DNA of 64,000 bases. Source: Paraglaciecola arctica BSs20135 (lineage in GTDB: Bacteria; Pseudomonadota; Gammaproteobacteria; Enterobacterales; Alteromonadaceae). Shown piece by piece: positions 28,437-38,594 of this stretch. Location: NCBI RefSeq assembly GCF_000314995.1, contig NZ_BAEO01000018.1:45935-109934 (forward strand), in the 5' to 3' direction. How positions within the stretch are numbered: position 1 is the first letter of the stretch; every line of letters begins with the position of its first letter. A program made the translations under genes and the position numbers. A model generated the notes under the pieces. It was given only the letters and a program-made list of their open reading frames with translations. It did not search any database and had not been told where the DNA came from.

Positions 28437-30332
28437 ATGTGTGGAATTGCCGGGATTTTTCATCTGACTGAAAGTGGTCAAATGGATCGTGACATAATCG
28501 CCAAAATGAATGATCGGCAACAACATCGTGGGCCTGATGCGGGCGATTACTTCTTCGATCCTGGTGTTGCGCTGGCACACCGCAGATTGTCAATTATCGA
28601 TTTGGAAGGCAGTCCACAACCCATGCTCAGTGCAGATGAAAAAGCCTGCATTGTTTTTAATGGTGAAATTTATAACTATAAAGAACTGCGCGAAGAATTA
28701 TCTACCAAAGGATATAAATTTAATACTGATGGAGATACTGAAACGATCCTTAATGCCTGGCTAGAATGGGGTGAAGAATGTGTACACAAACTACGTGGTA
28801 TGTTTGCTTTTGCCATATGGGATAGACAAAACCAGTGTATGTTTATCGCCCGGGACCGTTTGGGCATTAAACCCTTTTTCTATTCATTGTTGCCCAATGG
28901 CGAGTTTATTTTCGGCTCAGAACTAAAAGTTCTAAAACAGCATCCATTATTCGATAAAACGTTACGTAATACCACCATCGAAGATTACTTTACCTTTGGT
29001 TATATTCCAGAACCGAACACCGTGTATCAGCACAGTTTTAAACTGGCTCCCGGCCATTGCATGTTGTTGAAAAAAGGTGATAAACAACTACCCACACCAC
29101 GAGAATATTGGGATATACCTACTCGATTCGATAAAGAACTTTCAGCCGAAGAAGTCAATGAGCAGTTAGTAGAACGTCTTAAAGAGGCTGTCGATATCCG
29201 TATGGTTGCCGATGTGCCTCTTGGCGCGTTTTTATCGGGGGGAGTTGATTCAAGTGCCATAGTTGCACTTATGGCGCAACTTCAAACTGACCCAGTTAAT
29301 ACCTGTGCCATTGGGTTTGATGTAAAGGCCTTCGATGAAACTGAATACGCTCAGCAAGTCGCAGACCAGTATAAAACTAATCATCGTTTTGAAACCGTTG
29401 ACCAAGAAGATTTTGATCTCATCGATAAACTAGCGGATTTATATGATGAGCCTTATGCTGACAGTTCAGCTATGCCAACATACCGTGTTTGTGAACTTGC
29501 CAGAAAACATGTGACTGTAGCGCTTTCTGGTGATGGTGGTGATGAGTTATTTGCAGGTTATCGCCGATATAATCTGCATATGCACGAAGAAAAAATTCGC
29601 AATATGTTACCGCTCAATTTTCGCAAGGCAGTGTTCACGCCTTTAGGAAAATATTTTCCTAAACTTGATTGGGCGCCGAAGTTTTTACGTGCAAAAACCA
29701 CGTTCCAGTCAATGGCATTAGATACTGTTGAAGGCTATTACAATTCGATGTCATTGTTACGGGAAGACGAGCGCAGAAAGCTTTTCTCTGATGAATACAA
29801 TGAGAGTTTGCAAGGATACACTTCGCTAGAAGTATTTCGAAAGTATGGCGATAAGGTACAGCATCTAGATCCACTCAAAATCACCCAATATATCGATATG
29901 AAAACCTATTTGGTAGGGGATATTCTGACTAAAGTAGATAGAGCATCCATGGCTCATTCATTAGAGGTTAGGGTGCCATTGCTAGACCATAAGTTTGTGG
30001 AATGGGCGTTTAATACACCGTCGTCGAGCAACTTAAAAAATGGTGTTGGCAAACAAGCATTTAAAAAATCGTTAGAGCCTCACCTTTCACACGACATTCT
30101 ATATCGCAAGAAGATGGGATTTGCTGTGCCCTTAGTTGATTGGTTCAGAGGACCGTTGAAACAACGTTTATACGACGGACTTTTATCTGAACAGATGGCA
30201 AATTCAGGCTACTTCAACATGACACGAATTAAACGCCTGGTAGATGATCATGTAAATGGTATGAGAGACAACAGTGCATCATTATGGGCATTAATGATGT
30301 TTGAATCTTTTATGCGTCAGCAATTGGATTGA
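28437..30332 (+). CDS. XrtA-associated asparagine synthase-type amidotransferase
   Basis: 631 residues, the usual length for the TIGR03108 group. Cys2 (MCGIAGIF) is the glutaminase nucleophile, followed by QQHRGPDAGDY and IVFNGEIYNYKELR of the glutaminase domain (1-210). The PPi loop SGGVDSS is near residue 267 and ALSGDGGDELFAGYRRY near 365 in the synthetase domain. It uses Gln and ATP to amidate a carboxyl, in this context probably a uronic acid of the exopolysaccharide rather than aspartate. About 126 nt separate it from the preceding glycosyltransferase, and an inner promoter could lie there. Confidence 0.93.
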   Translation: MCGIAGIFHLTESGQMDRDIIAKMNDRQQHRGPDAGDYFFDPGVALAHRRLSIIDLEGSPQPMLSADEKACIVFNGEIYNYKELREELSTKGYKFNTDGDTETILNAWLEWGEECVHKLRGMFAFAIWDRQNQCMFIARDRLGIKPFFYSLLPNGEFIFGSELKVLKQHPLFDKTLRNTTIEDYFTFGYIPEPNTVYQHSFKLAPGHCMLLKKGDKQLPTPREYWDIPTRFDKELSAEEVNEQLVERLKEAVDIRMVADVPLGAFLSGGVDSSAIVALMAQLQTDPVNTCAIGFDVKAFDETEYAQQVADQYKTNHRFETVDQEDFDLIDKLADLYDEPYADSSAMPTYRVCELARKHVTVALSGDGGDELFAGYRRYNLHMHEEKIRNMLPLNFRKAVFTPLGKYFPKLDWAPKFLRAKTTFQSMALDTVEGYYNSMSLLREDERRKLFSDEYNESLQGYTSLEVFRKYGDKVQHLDPLKITQYIDMKTYLVGDILTKVDRASMAHSLEVRVPLLDHKFVEWAFNTPSSSNLKNGVGKQAFKKSLEPHLSHDILYRKKMGFAVPLVDWFRGPLKQRLYDGLLSEQMANSGYFNMTRIKRLVDDHVNGMRDNSASLWALMMFESFMRQQLD

Positions 30333-30337
30333 TTGTG

Positions 30338-31549
30338 ATGAAAATACTCCACGTACTAGATCATTCGATCCCCTTACACAGCGGTTACACTTTTCGGACC
30401 CGTTCAATTCTAAAGCACCAACATCAATTAGGTTGGCAAACCTGTCATGTGACTAGCCCCAAACAAGGTCATTTTGATAGCGATATTGAAGTGGTTGATG
30501 ACTTGGCTTTTTATCGTACTAAGGTACCAAAAGGCCTATTAACTAAAGTACCTGGGGTCAACCAACTTGCTTTGGTTAACCCGTTACGGGATAGAATACT
30601 TGAAGCAATAGAAATCGAAAAACCCGATGTGATCCATGCGCATTCACCTGCATTAAACGGTTTAGCGGCACTTAAAGCGGCGAAAATAGCCGGTTTACCA
30701 GTAGTCTATGAAATTAGGGCTTTTTGGGAAGATGCCGCAGTCGATCATGGCACTTGTAAAGAAGGTGATTTACGTTATCGATTAACCCGTAAAATGGAAA
30801 ATCTTGTGGTGAATCGGGTAGATGCAGTTACCACAATCTGTGAAGGGCTGCGTAATGATTTAGTTAGCCGCGGAGTGCCAGAAGAAAAAATTACTGTTAT
30901 CCCCAACGCCGTAAACATCGAACAGTTTAATTTGATCACTGAAAAAAATAGTGAGCTTGCTAAACAGTTAGGACTAGAAGATAAAGTTGTACTGGGATTT
31001 CTTGGCTCCTTTTATGGTTATGAGGGACTCGAGTTATTAGTTGCAGCAATGCCAGGCATTTTGAAGCAGATCCCCAACGCCATGTTATTGCTAGTTGGTG
31101 GTGGCCCACAAGAACAAAACTTAAAAACGCAAATCCATAGCTTAGGATTACAAGATAAAGTAATCATGCCAGGACGTGTACCCCATGCAGATGTAACCCG
31201 CTATTACAGCTTGGTCGACTTATTGGTTTATCCACGTAAACCCATGCGATTAACAGAGTTGGTTACGCCACTTAAACCTTTAGAAGCAATGGCACAAGGT
31301 AAGCTGGTACTCGCATCGGATGTAGGTGGACATAAAGAATTAATTGAAGATGGTAATAATGGCTGGTTATTTAAAAGTGGCAGTGTGACCGAGTTAATCA
31401 ACAAAACCGTACAGGTGTTGGACCAACAGGCTGATTGGGAAAAGACTATCGCTAATGGCAGAAAGTATGTCGAAGATGAACGTAACTGGGGAAATTCTGT
31501 AGCGAATTATCAGCAGGTTTATCCTAAACTGGTAGCCCAAAATAAATGA
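30338..31549 (+). CDS. Glycosyltransferase family 4, XrtA-associated (TIGR04063-like)
   Basis: 403 residues from ATG 30338 (MKILHVLDHSIPLHSGYTFR), the usual family start; a TTG at 30329 that overlaps the previous stop would add only three residues. GT-B fold with VTTICEGLRNDLVSRGVPEEK, the GFLGSFYGYEGLELLV loop and VYPRKPMRLTELVTPLKPLE, a group-specific stretch. One of the core XrtA glycosyltransferases. Confidence 0.9.
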   Translation: MKILHVLDHSIPLHSGYTFRTRSILKHQHQLGWQTCHVTSPKQGHFDSDIEVVDDLAFYRTKVPKGLLTKVPGVNQLALVNPLRDRILEAIEIEKPDVIHAHSPALNGLAALKAAKIAGLPVVYEIRAFWEDAAVDHGTCKEGDLRYRLTRKMENLVVNRVDAVTTICEGLRNDLVSRGVPEEKITVIPNAVNIEQFNLITEKNSELAKQLGLEDKVVLGFLGSFYGYEGLELLVAAMPGILKQIPNAMLLLVGGGPQEQNLKTQIHSLGLQDKVIMPGRVPHADVTRYYSLVDLLVYPRKPMRLTELVTPLKPLEAMAQGKLVLASDVGGHKELIEDGNNGWLFKSGSVTELINKTVQVLDQQADWEKTIANGRKYVEDERNWGNSVANYQQVYPKLVAQNK

Positions 31550-31628
31550 ACCGTTTTTTTCATCCATTAAGTATTAATAATGATATTGAAACGATCCATT
31601 GTTGGGTAGCAGAACGGTTGTTGAAATA

Positions 31629-32840
31629 ATGAAAATATTGGTATTAACCACTCTTTATCCCAATAGCCAACAACCTAGACACGGTATTTTTATCGAAAAC
31701 CGTGTTTTGAATTTTAAGGCGATGTTTCCCGATACTGAAATCAGAGTGATGGCTGCTATCCCTTGGTTTCCAGTGGCATCAGGAATATTTGGTGAATATG
31801 CAAAGTATGCGCAAATACCCAGCACTGAAGTGCGTCATAATTTAACTATCTACCATCCTCGTTATCCAGTGATACCCAAAATTGGCATGAATTTAGCGCC
31901 AATGCTAATGGCGATGGCGTTATTACCCAAATTGAAACAATTACTGCAAGATGGGTTCGATTTTGACATTATTGATTGCCATTATTTTTTCCCCGATGGT
32001 GTTGCAGCAACTTGGTTAGCGAGAAAATTAGGCAAGCCCGTCACTATTACGGCCAGAGGCAGTGATATACATTTGATCCCACAGTACAGATTACCCAAAA
32101 GGATGATTAACTGGGCTCTGAGAAACTGCACTCAAGCTATCGCTGTTTGTAAAGCTCTGGCAGATGAGATGCAGCTTTTGGAACCAAACTGCCAAGGTGT
32201 TAAAGTCGCTAGAAACGGAGTGGATTTAGTTAAATTTTCCCCCGAAGAAAATAGAGATAAATTGCGCAGACTGCTGAATATTAGCGGTTTTAACTTATTG
32301 TCTGTGGGCAACTTAATAGAACTAAAAGGCCATCACCTAATAATCGAAGCGTTAACGAGTTTACCTGATATTCATTTGTGTATTGCCGGTAATGGTCCAC
32401 TGGAAGACAGCTTAAAAAAACAGGTTAAAGAACTTAACTTAGAAAATAGAGTGACCTTTTTAGGTTTATTAAACCAACAAGAATTACGAGATTATTATGC
32501 CGCATCGGATGCATTAATACTGGCTTCCAGTCGGGAAGGCTGGGCAAATGTGTTACTTGAATCTATGGCCTGTGGTACTCCTGTTATCGCAACCGCTATA
32601 TGGGGAACTCCTGAAGTGGTTGCCAGTGATGATGCCGGTTTACTAATACCTGAACGAAGCGTTGAACACATTATATTAACCATACAACAATTAGTTGATA
32701 ATCCACCTGATCGTTCGGCGGTAAGAGCATATGCTGAAAAATTTTCGTGGCAACAAACCAGCCAACTTTTATTTGAAATTTATACTCAAGCAATAAGCGT
32801 CCCAAATCAGGAATCAATTTCCAAGGTAAAGACATTATGA
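31629..32840 (+). CDS. Glycosyltransferase family 4
   Basis: 403 residues from ATG 31629 (MKILVLTTLYPNSQQPRHGI). GT-B fold: acceptor half with DIIDCHYFFPDGVAATWLAR and TARGSDIHLIP, donor half with LLSVGNLIELKGHHL and LASSREGWANVLLESMACG. Sugar specificity is not visible. Its stop overlaps the start of a 27-residue mini-ORF (ATGA), so it is in the same operon as the O-glycosylation ligase. Confidence 0.9.
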   Translation: MKILVLTTLYPNSQQPRHGIFIENRVLNFKAMFPDTEIRVMAAIPWFPVASGIFGEYAKYAQIPSTEVRHNLTIYHPRYPVIPKIGMNLAPMLMAMALLPKLKQLLQDGFDFDIIDCHYFFPDGVAATWLARKLGKPVTITARGSDIHLIPQYRLPKRMINWALRNCTQAIAVCKALADEMQLLEPNCQGVKVARNGVDLVKFSPEENRDKLRRLLNISGFNLLSVGNLIELKGHHLIIEALTSLPDIHLCIAGNGPLEDSLKKQVKELNLENRVTFLGLLNQQELRDYYAASDALILASSREGWANVLLESMACGTPVIATAIWGTPEVVASDDAGLLIPERSVEHIILTIQQLVDNPPDRSAVRAYAEKFSWQQTSQLLFEIYTQAISVPNQESISKVKTL

Positions 32841-32920
32841 TTGATAGTTTATATCTCGCATTAGATATACTTTGTGTTTGTTATTTATTTAATTATGCTT
32901 CGAAGAAGGAAGATAATTAA
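32837..32920 (+). CDS. 27-residue hydrophobic mini-ORF
   Basis: ATG at 32837 overlaps the stop of the glycosyltransferase (ATGA), and its TAA shares its last A with the start of the ligase (TAATG). The product is MIDSLYLALDILCVCYLFNY followed by ASKKEDN, which is one short hydrophobic helix with a charged tail. The double overlap and the AAGGAAG ribosome site of the next gene inside it suggest either a small membrane protein or a coupling leader. The sequence is too short to be sure it is a protein. Confidence 0.45.
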   Translation: MIDSLYLALDILCVCYLFNYASKKEDN

Positions 32921-34254
32921 TGCGTGATCTTGCGTTAACATTTCTTCTTATTGCAATAATTTACTATTCGTTCAAACGACCTTATATAGGTGTTTGTGCG
33001 TGGATCTGGATAGCATTGACTGCGCCAGCAGATTGGGCTTTTGGTTTTTCAACCAACTTTCGTCTAAATCTTACAGTCGTTATTATCACGTTTCTGTCTT
33101 ATTTATTTGTAAGCAAAAATAAAAAATTTAAGTTAAGTGGTATTGGAGTATTAGTTTTATTGTTTGGTTTTTGGACACTGGTATCGTCTTTGGCCAGTAT
33201 TACTTCTTTTCCGGAGGAAGTATGGTTTCGCTTTAGTGAATTTTTAAAAGTTCTGATGCTATTTTTCTTTGCTATTTTAATTTTTAAAAAGCGTTTACAT
33301 ATAGATACGTTTGTTTGGGCTATTGTATTGTCAATTTCAAGCTATGCGGCCATGGAAGCCACAAAGTTTATCCTGTCTGGTGGCAGCCACCGTATTGTGG
33401 GCGTTGCAGGGCAGATTCAAGATCGTAATGATCTTGCGGTTGCAATAAACATGTGTATTCCATTAGTTATTTATTTAATCCAGACTTGCGAACATAAAAT
33501 CCTAAAAAATGGCTTGTGGGTATTATTGGGGTTGAACATAATGGCTGTTGTTGGGACATATTCCCGTGGTGGTTTTATCGGTCTTATTATTCTGGCAATT
33601 GCTTTTTGGTGGAAATCAAAACATAAGTTAATGCTCAGCCTTGCTGCCGTATGTATTATTCCTATTATGTATATGAATGCACCACAGGAATGGAAAGAAA
33701 GACAGTCAACAGTTGAGACTGCAGCAATCGAAGATGGATCCTTTATCGGCAGGTTATGGGCCTGGAAAATTTCCACGCTAATTGCGTTAGATAACCCTAT
33801 GACAGGTGGAGGATTTCGAGCCGTTACCGATCCTTTTATATGGGATTATTATAGATCGCTGACCCCCGACTTCTCCTTTTTAAAAACGCCACCTATTTCA
33901 ATAGAGGTAGCTCCCAAAGCTGCACACAATATATATATGCAGGTATTAGGAGATCATGGCTTTGTCGGTCTTGCATTATTCTTAGCTATCTTGTTAAAAA
34001 CATTGAGTCTCAACAATCGAAATAGAAAGTTAGCGAAAGAATATGGAAATTTATGGTGCGAACATTTAAGTAATGCCCTCAGCCTATCCTTAATAGGCTT
34101 TTGCATCACTGGTGCAAATGTTAGTCGAGCCTATTTTGACTTGTTGTACGCGGTAGTCGCAATAGTTGTGGTTATAAGCACCAACCATTTAGCAAAAAAA
34201 TATAATATTAAAACCGTAAAAAATACTGCGGCAATAAAAAGTGTTGAAACATAA
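32920..34254 (+). CDS. O-glycosylation ligase / polymerase-like protein, XrtA-associated
   Basis: 444 residues, about ten to twelve membrane helices. It has the Wzy_C/O-antigen-ligase pattern: RIVGVAGQIQDRNDLAVAIN, FIGRLWAWKIST then NPMTGGGFRAV and AAHNIYMQVLGDHGFVG. This fits the exosortase A-associated O-glycosylation ligase (TIGR03097), thought to join glycan units or attach them to exported proteins at the periplasmic side. ATG 32920 is inside the mini-ORF stop, with AAGGAAG ahead. Confidence 0.87.
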   Translation: MRDLALTFLLIAIIYYSFKRPYIGVCAWIWIALTAPADWAFGFSTNFRLNLTVVIITFLSYLFVSKNKKFKLSGIGVLVLLFGFWTLVSSLASITSFPEEVWFRFSEFLKVLMLFFFAILIFKKRLHIDTFVWAIVLSISSYAAMEATKFILSGGSHRIVGVAGQIQDRNDLAVAINMCIPLVIYLIQTCEHKILKNGLWVLLGLNIMAVVGTYSRGGFIGLIILAIAFWWKSKHKLMLSLAAVCIIPIMYMNAPQEWKERQSTVETAAIEDGSFIGRLWAWKISTLIALDNPMTGGGFRAVTDPFIWDYYRSLTPDFSFLKTPPISIEVAPKAAHNIYMQVLGDHGFVGLALFLAILLKTLSLNNRNRKLAKEYGNLWCEHLSNALSLSLIGFCITGANVSRAYFDLLYAVVAIVVVISTNHLAKKYNIKTVKNTAAIKSVET

Positions 34255-34281
34255 CAAATATTACATAGTTGATTTAACTTT

Positions 34282-35763
34282 ATGCCTGATAAGAGTATTG
34301 CCAAGCAAATAGCTACTGGCACAATTTGGTCTGTCTTAATGCGCATGACCATTCGCATGCTAGGCATTATCAGTGTGCTGATTCTGGCACGAATCCTAGT
34401 TCCTGCGGATTACGGTATTGTTGCAAAAGCCATTTTATTGTCTGGTTTTTTGGAATTGGTCACTCAATTTGGTTTTAATGCAGCGTTAATACAAAACCAA
34501 AATGCAACCAAAGATGACTACGATACTGTTTGGACCTTAAGCATTATTCGCGCTACGGCCTTGTCCATTGTAATGCTCATCAGCGCCCCATGGCTAGCAG
34601 ACTATTTTAATGAAGTTGCCATTGTTCCACTAATTTATGCTTACTCTATTTCAACCTTCATCCAAGGCTTTACAAATGTTGGCGTAATTGATTTTCAAAG
34701 AGATATGAATTTTAACTTTGATTTTAAATTCAATGTATTCCAAAAAATCAGCTCCTTCTCGGTCACTATTGCGGTAGCCTTAACATGGCAAAGTTATTGG
34801 GCTTTTCCATTAGGTGTCCTTGCTGGTAGCGTCGCCGCACTTTTCGCCAGCTTTTTAATGTCTGCATACCGTCCCAGATTTTGTTTAACGACTTGGCGTA
34901 GTATTTTAAACTTTTCAAAATGGATGTTTCTTTACGAGACTATGGGTGCTATTTCTTTAAAGTTAGACACATTTTTACTTAGTAAGTTTGCAAGTGCAGA
35001 AGAACTAGGTGTCTATACTATTTCTTATGAGGTATCCGGAATGCCATCCACAGAAATTGCGATGCCAGTAGCCCGTTCAGCGCTACCAGGCTTGTCCAAG
35101 TTAAATCATAATTTAAGCAAAATGAAAGAGACTTATATTGATATCTTGGCAACAACTTTAATGGTCGCTATTCCCGCGGCGGTGGGGCTAAGTGTTCTGG
35201 CTGAAGATATTGTTAAAGTGGTTTTAGGTAATAATTGGATAAGTGCCATCGCCATTATTGAAGTTTTAGCTTTGTTTGGTGTTACGCGGGTCATCAGTGC
35301 TTGTTCTGTGTCTGCTCTAATCGCGGCAGGTAAAGTAAATATTCTAGGTAGATTCTCATTTTTTATGATGCTTATGAGGTTAGCCATTTTGCCCGTCTCG
35401 GTAATTTATTATGGCATTATGGGGCTAACCTATAGTGTCCTTATTACCGGACTGATAGGTATGATTCTAATGTTATGGACACAGCAATTCATTGGTTTAT
35501 TGTCTATTAAAGCTTTATTATTGCAAATATGGCGCATTATCATTGCCGCTAGCGTTATGCACATTTCACTAAATTTCCTTGTTCCATTAATACACAGCTT
35601 TGAATGGCCACTGCTCATTGTTTTATTGTTAGAGGTAGTAATCGGTGTTTTAGTATTTTCTATCGTATCTATCGTACTTTATAATCTGTCAAACTCAAAA
35701 GTTGGGCCTGAGCAAAGAGTTTTAAATATTATATATTCAAAGATTAGTAGAAAGAGTTTGTAA
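34282..35763 (+). CDS. Lipid-linked oligosaccharide flippase (Wzx/MATE-like)
   Basis: 493 residues, about twelve to fourteen membrane helices. The N-terminus (AKQIATGTIWSVLMRMTIRM) and ARILVPADYGIVAKAI are typical of the polysaccharide transporter (PST) family. It moves the lipid-linked repeat unit across the inner membrane. Closely related in sequence to the second flippase at 38595-40082. It is the last gene of the long rightward core operon and is 27 nt after the ligase. Confidence 0.9.
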   Translation: MPDKSIAKQIATGTIWSVLMRMTIRMLGIISVLILARILVPADYGIVAKAILLSGFLELVTQFGFNAALIQNQNATKDDYDTVWTLSIIRATALSIVMLISAPWLADYFNEVAIVPLIYAYSISTFIQGFTNVGVIDFQRDMNFNFDFKFNVFQKISSFSVTIAVALTWQSYWAFPLGVLAGSVAALFASFLMSAYRPRFCLTTWRSILNFSKWMFLYETMGAISLKLDTFLLSKFASAEELGVYTISYEVSGMPSTEIAMPVARSALPGLSKLNHNLSKMKETYIDILATTLMVAIPAAVGLSVLAEDIVKVVLGNNWISAIAIIEVLALFGVTRVISACSVSALIAAGKVNILGRFSFFMMLMRLAILPVSVIYYGIMGLTYSVLITGLIGMILMLWTQQFIGLLSIKALLLQIWRIIIAASVMHISLNFLVPLIHSFEWPLLIVLLLEVVIGVLVFSIVSIVLYNLSNSKVGPEQRVLNIIYSKISRKSL

Positions 35764-35819
35764 TTATATACTGACAGTTAAACGGATATCGATCCCCCTA
35801 AAATTAATGGAGAACCAAT

Positions 35820-37526
35820 TTGACCGTATTTGCAGGAGTAATAAGCCTTTCAAATGAGCCTCCATCTTCGCAATTGTTAACGGATGTTAGGAAGCAATTT
35901 GCAGTGCTCTGCAATCAAAAGGCAACGTTCGAACAACAAAAATCGAACACATTAATACTTCAATGTGATGTTCAGGCATATGACAATGTTACAACTCTGC
36001 AAAGCGAGTTACACACCACAGTTATCGCTGGCGAACCATTGTTACGGAATAGTTATCGCACAAGTTTGCATGACGACGTCACGCAATTACATCAGGCGGG
36101 GGCTGATAACAACCTATCCAAAATATTAAAAACGGCTAGGGGGGTATTTTCTGGTATTCACGTTGATGAAGCTGCGAATCGAATTCAATTGTTCTCCGAT
36201 AAGTTAGGTATTAGACCTGTTTTTTACTATCAAAAAGATAATATTATTGTTTTTTCATCGTTGTTTTCACTATTTAAATATTTACCGCAGCTGGATTTGA
36301 AAACTGACTTCACAGGATTATGTGAATATTTGGCTTTTAATTATTGCTTGTCTGATCGAACCCAGTATCAATTTATAAAACGTATTGACGTAGGCCAAAT
36401 TCTCAACATAGAAAAAGGAACGGTTAAAATCAGTCAATATTGGAATTGGGCAGATATTCAAGCTAAGAGCGAAGCCATAGCAATCGATATTGAGCAGTTG
36501 TATAAGAGCTTCGAAGATGCCATTAAACTTAGGTTAAATGACAGTAACGAAGCCATTGCATTTTTAAGCGGTGGATTGGATTCACGTGTGATAGCCGCAA
36601 GTTTAAAACAGCATGTAAAGACCTTGCACACTTTTAATTTTTCTACTCACCAATCACAAGATCGTGAATATGCTCGGGTTTTTGCCAAAAGTGCACAAAT
36701 TGATCACCACGAAAAGGTATTTGAGTCTTTGTCCTTTCCAAATTGGACTCAATTAATTGCTGATGCAACCGATGAATGTGCTGCTACCGGAAAAATAAAA
36801 AGTAATCAAAGGTTAGTATGGTCTGGTGACGGTGGTAGCGTGGCACTTGGCTATGTTTATATCGAAGACGTTATGTTGGATGCATTAGATAAAGACAATA
36901 ATAAATACGCTATCGATTTGTTTATGGCATTGGCACAGACATTTGTTCCTAAATCTTTCTTTAAATCAAAATACGTGCAGTTATCTAAGGGGGTAATTGA
37001 GGCTTCGATTCTAGATGAGTTACCAGAACTGCACTTTGGTAAAACTAGGTCAATGTACTATTTTTTGATGAATAATGACCAAAAACGTCATTTAAGCCTG
37101 CATTTTGAAACAATATGCCAACACAAAACCGAATTGCATTTACCTTTTTTTGATAGTGATTTTTTGCAGAATATTTACGGCTTCCCTGCTAAAGAGATGA
37201 TGTATCACAAGTTGTATATGCAGTGGTTTGAATACTTTCCAAAATGCGCTAGGCAAACCCCTTGGCAAACCTACCCTAAACATGTTCCCTGTCCAATAAA
37301 AAACACTTCATCGTTATCCTATCAATGGGATAAAAGCACAACGAATCATCAAAATAGAAAACAAGATTTTTCGGAATATTTAGCTTTGCGGAAAAATAGA
37401 TATATACAAGAATTCTTCAACTCTCAAAAGTTGATGATTGCGATGGTCTTGCATAGAATCGGAGTTAAAGATTATTCATACTTAATCGATAAACTCAAAA
37501 GGTTAAAGGTGTTAGTACATAATTAG
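35820..37526 (+). CDS. Asparagine-synthase-like protein lacking Cys2
   Basis: 568 residues. The synthetase half is intact: FLSGGLDSRVIAASL near residue 248-262 and WSGDGGSVALGY near 338. The N-terminus MTVFAGVISL aligns position by position with MCGIAGIF of true glutamine amidotransferases, but Cys2 is Thr and Gly3 is Val. The glutaminase is therefore probably inactive or altered; Thr could in principle act as an N-terminal nucleophile. The start is TTG at 35820 behind GGAGAA, with no in-frame ATG nearby. It may modify a sugar acid with a different amine donor. Follows the flippase by 56 nt. Confidence 0.82.
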   Translation: MTVFAGVISLSNEPPSSQLLTDVRKQFAVLCNQKATFEQQKSNTLILQCDVQAYDNVTTLQSELHTTVIAGEPLLRNSYRTSLHDDVTQLHQAGADNNLSKILKTARGVFSGIHVDEAANRIQLFSDKLGIRPVFYYQKDNIIVFSSLFSLFKYLPQLDLKTDFTGLCEYLAFNYCLSDRTQYQFIKRIDVGQILNIEKGTVKISQYWNWADIQAKSEAIAIDIEQLYKSFEDAIKLRLNDSNEAIAFLSGGLDSRVIAASLKQHVKTLHTFNFSTHQSQDREYARVFAKSAQIDHHEKVFESLSFPNWTQLIADATDECAATGKIKSNQRLVWSGDGGSVALGYVYIEDVMLDALDKDNNKYAIDLFMALAQTFVPKSFFKSKYVQLSKGVIEASILDELPELHFGKTRSMYYFLMNNDQKRHLSLHFETICQHKTELHLPFFDSDFLQNIYGFPAKEMMYHKLYMQWFEYFPKCARQTPWQTYPKHVPCPIKNTSSLSYQWDKSTTNHQNRKQDFSEYLALRKNRYIQEFFNSQKLMIAMVLHRIGVKDYSYLIDKLKRLKVLVHN

Positions 37527-37551
37527 TATTCTAATTTCAAAGCAACATTGA

Positions 37552-38214
37552 CTACTTCAGTTGCGCCAATTTTCGTTTTAAACCGTCTAATGGGAAGCCC
37601 TGCCCATAAGCTGTTTTAGCGTATTTTCTGGCCTTGTCGATGTCTCCCATGTCTAAATAAAGCAGTCCAAGATTATAGTTGATCTCGGCATTCAAAGGTT
37701 GATACTGCAATGCAATTAAATACTCTGTCTCTGCTTGATTAGTTTTGCCTAGTTTAATCAAGTGCATGGCGTATAACATGTGTGATATGGCATCTTTAGG
37801 TTGAAAATAGATAGCGCGTTTAAAGAAACATTCGGCGGTGTAATAATCTGGGTTATAGAGTTCGCCATTTTTAAGTCTATTTCTATCCCGCATTTCTAAT
37901 TTTGACATAGCATATAGTGCACGATGATAGTTAGGGATGGCAGTTAGTGTGTAAATAATATCGCCATGAAGGTTGGTAGAGCTCTTTCCTCTAATCAACC
38001 GTTCTACTTCAGGAGTAAAATGTGCACCTAGAACAATTGGGAGCTTAGAGGCATGCTCCGGATTAGTAAAATCCCACGGACCATACGAACTTGATAAAGG
38101 TTGATTATTAACAATGCCACAGGTTGCATTATTATAAGTTTTGGCTAATATCGTTGTGGAAAATAAAGAAATAGTTAAAATAACAAGGCTGTAAAATCGA
38201 TAAAAGTACTTCAC
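37552..38214 (-). CDS. Secreted TPR protein
   Basis: 220 residues with a signal peptide (FYSLVILTISLFSTTILAK). The C-terminal half (about 120-205) has TPR-type repeats (AECFFKRAIYFQPKDAISHM, LIALQYQPLNAEINYNLGLL). Two Cys near residues 33 and 128 may pair. A periplasmic scaffold for the glycan system is plausible by position only. Convergent with the asparagine-synthase-like gene, 25 nt apart. Confidence 0.75.
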   Translation of the reverse strand: MKYFYRFYSLVILTISLFSTTILAKTYNNATCGIVNNQPLSSSYGPWDFTNPEHASKLPIVLGAHFTPEVERLIRGKSSTNLHGDIIYTLTAIPNYHRALYAMSKLEMRDRNRLKNGELYNPDYYTAECFFKRAIYFQPKDAISHMLYAMHLIKLGKTNQAETEYLIALQYQPLNAEINYNLGLLYLDMGDIDKARKYAKTAYGQGFPLDGLKRKLAQLK

Positions 38215-38594
38215 TTAATTATTCCTATTTTTTCGATAAATTTACGTAGACTAATAATATTGTTAACTTACCATTTATTGGTTGAATAAATGAAGAAAAA
38301 TAACTTCCTTATCCGCGTATCAAAAATTTATTGTACACTCCCCAGGCATCCATCGCTGAAATTGACCTGTTTTTAGGCTTGGATTTTGAAGTTAACCAAA
38401 TGCAGAAATCTGAACATGACAGCGCCATTATTTCTAAAGGCGAAACATGGAAATGTAAATAAATCCTTAATGACAGAATGATTATCCGCATGACAAAATA
38501 TTGAGGTTAAAATTTTATCTGTACGGTTTAATACAAGCAGCGTATTTAAAATTAAATGGCAAGCTACCTTTTTAGTACACTAGGTGATGATTAA
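38215..38594. other. Intergenic region with a possible gene remnant
   Basis: 380 bases between two leftward genes. The rightward frame at 38304-38462 reads like the end of a protein; see the separate entry. The rest is AT-rich and shows nothing recognisable. Confidence 0.5.
38304..38462 (+). pseudogene. Possible C-terminal remnant of a sulfotransferase-like gene
   Basis: An open frame of 52 codons ending at TAA 38460-38462 with no start codon of its own. It reads ASIAEIDLFLGLDFEVNQMQ and then KSEHDSAIISKGETWK, a composition and rhythm like the last helix and tail of sulfotransferase domains. No upstream part of the domain is present. The family call is from memory of the pattern only. Confidence 0.35.
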
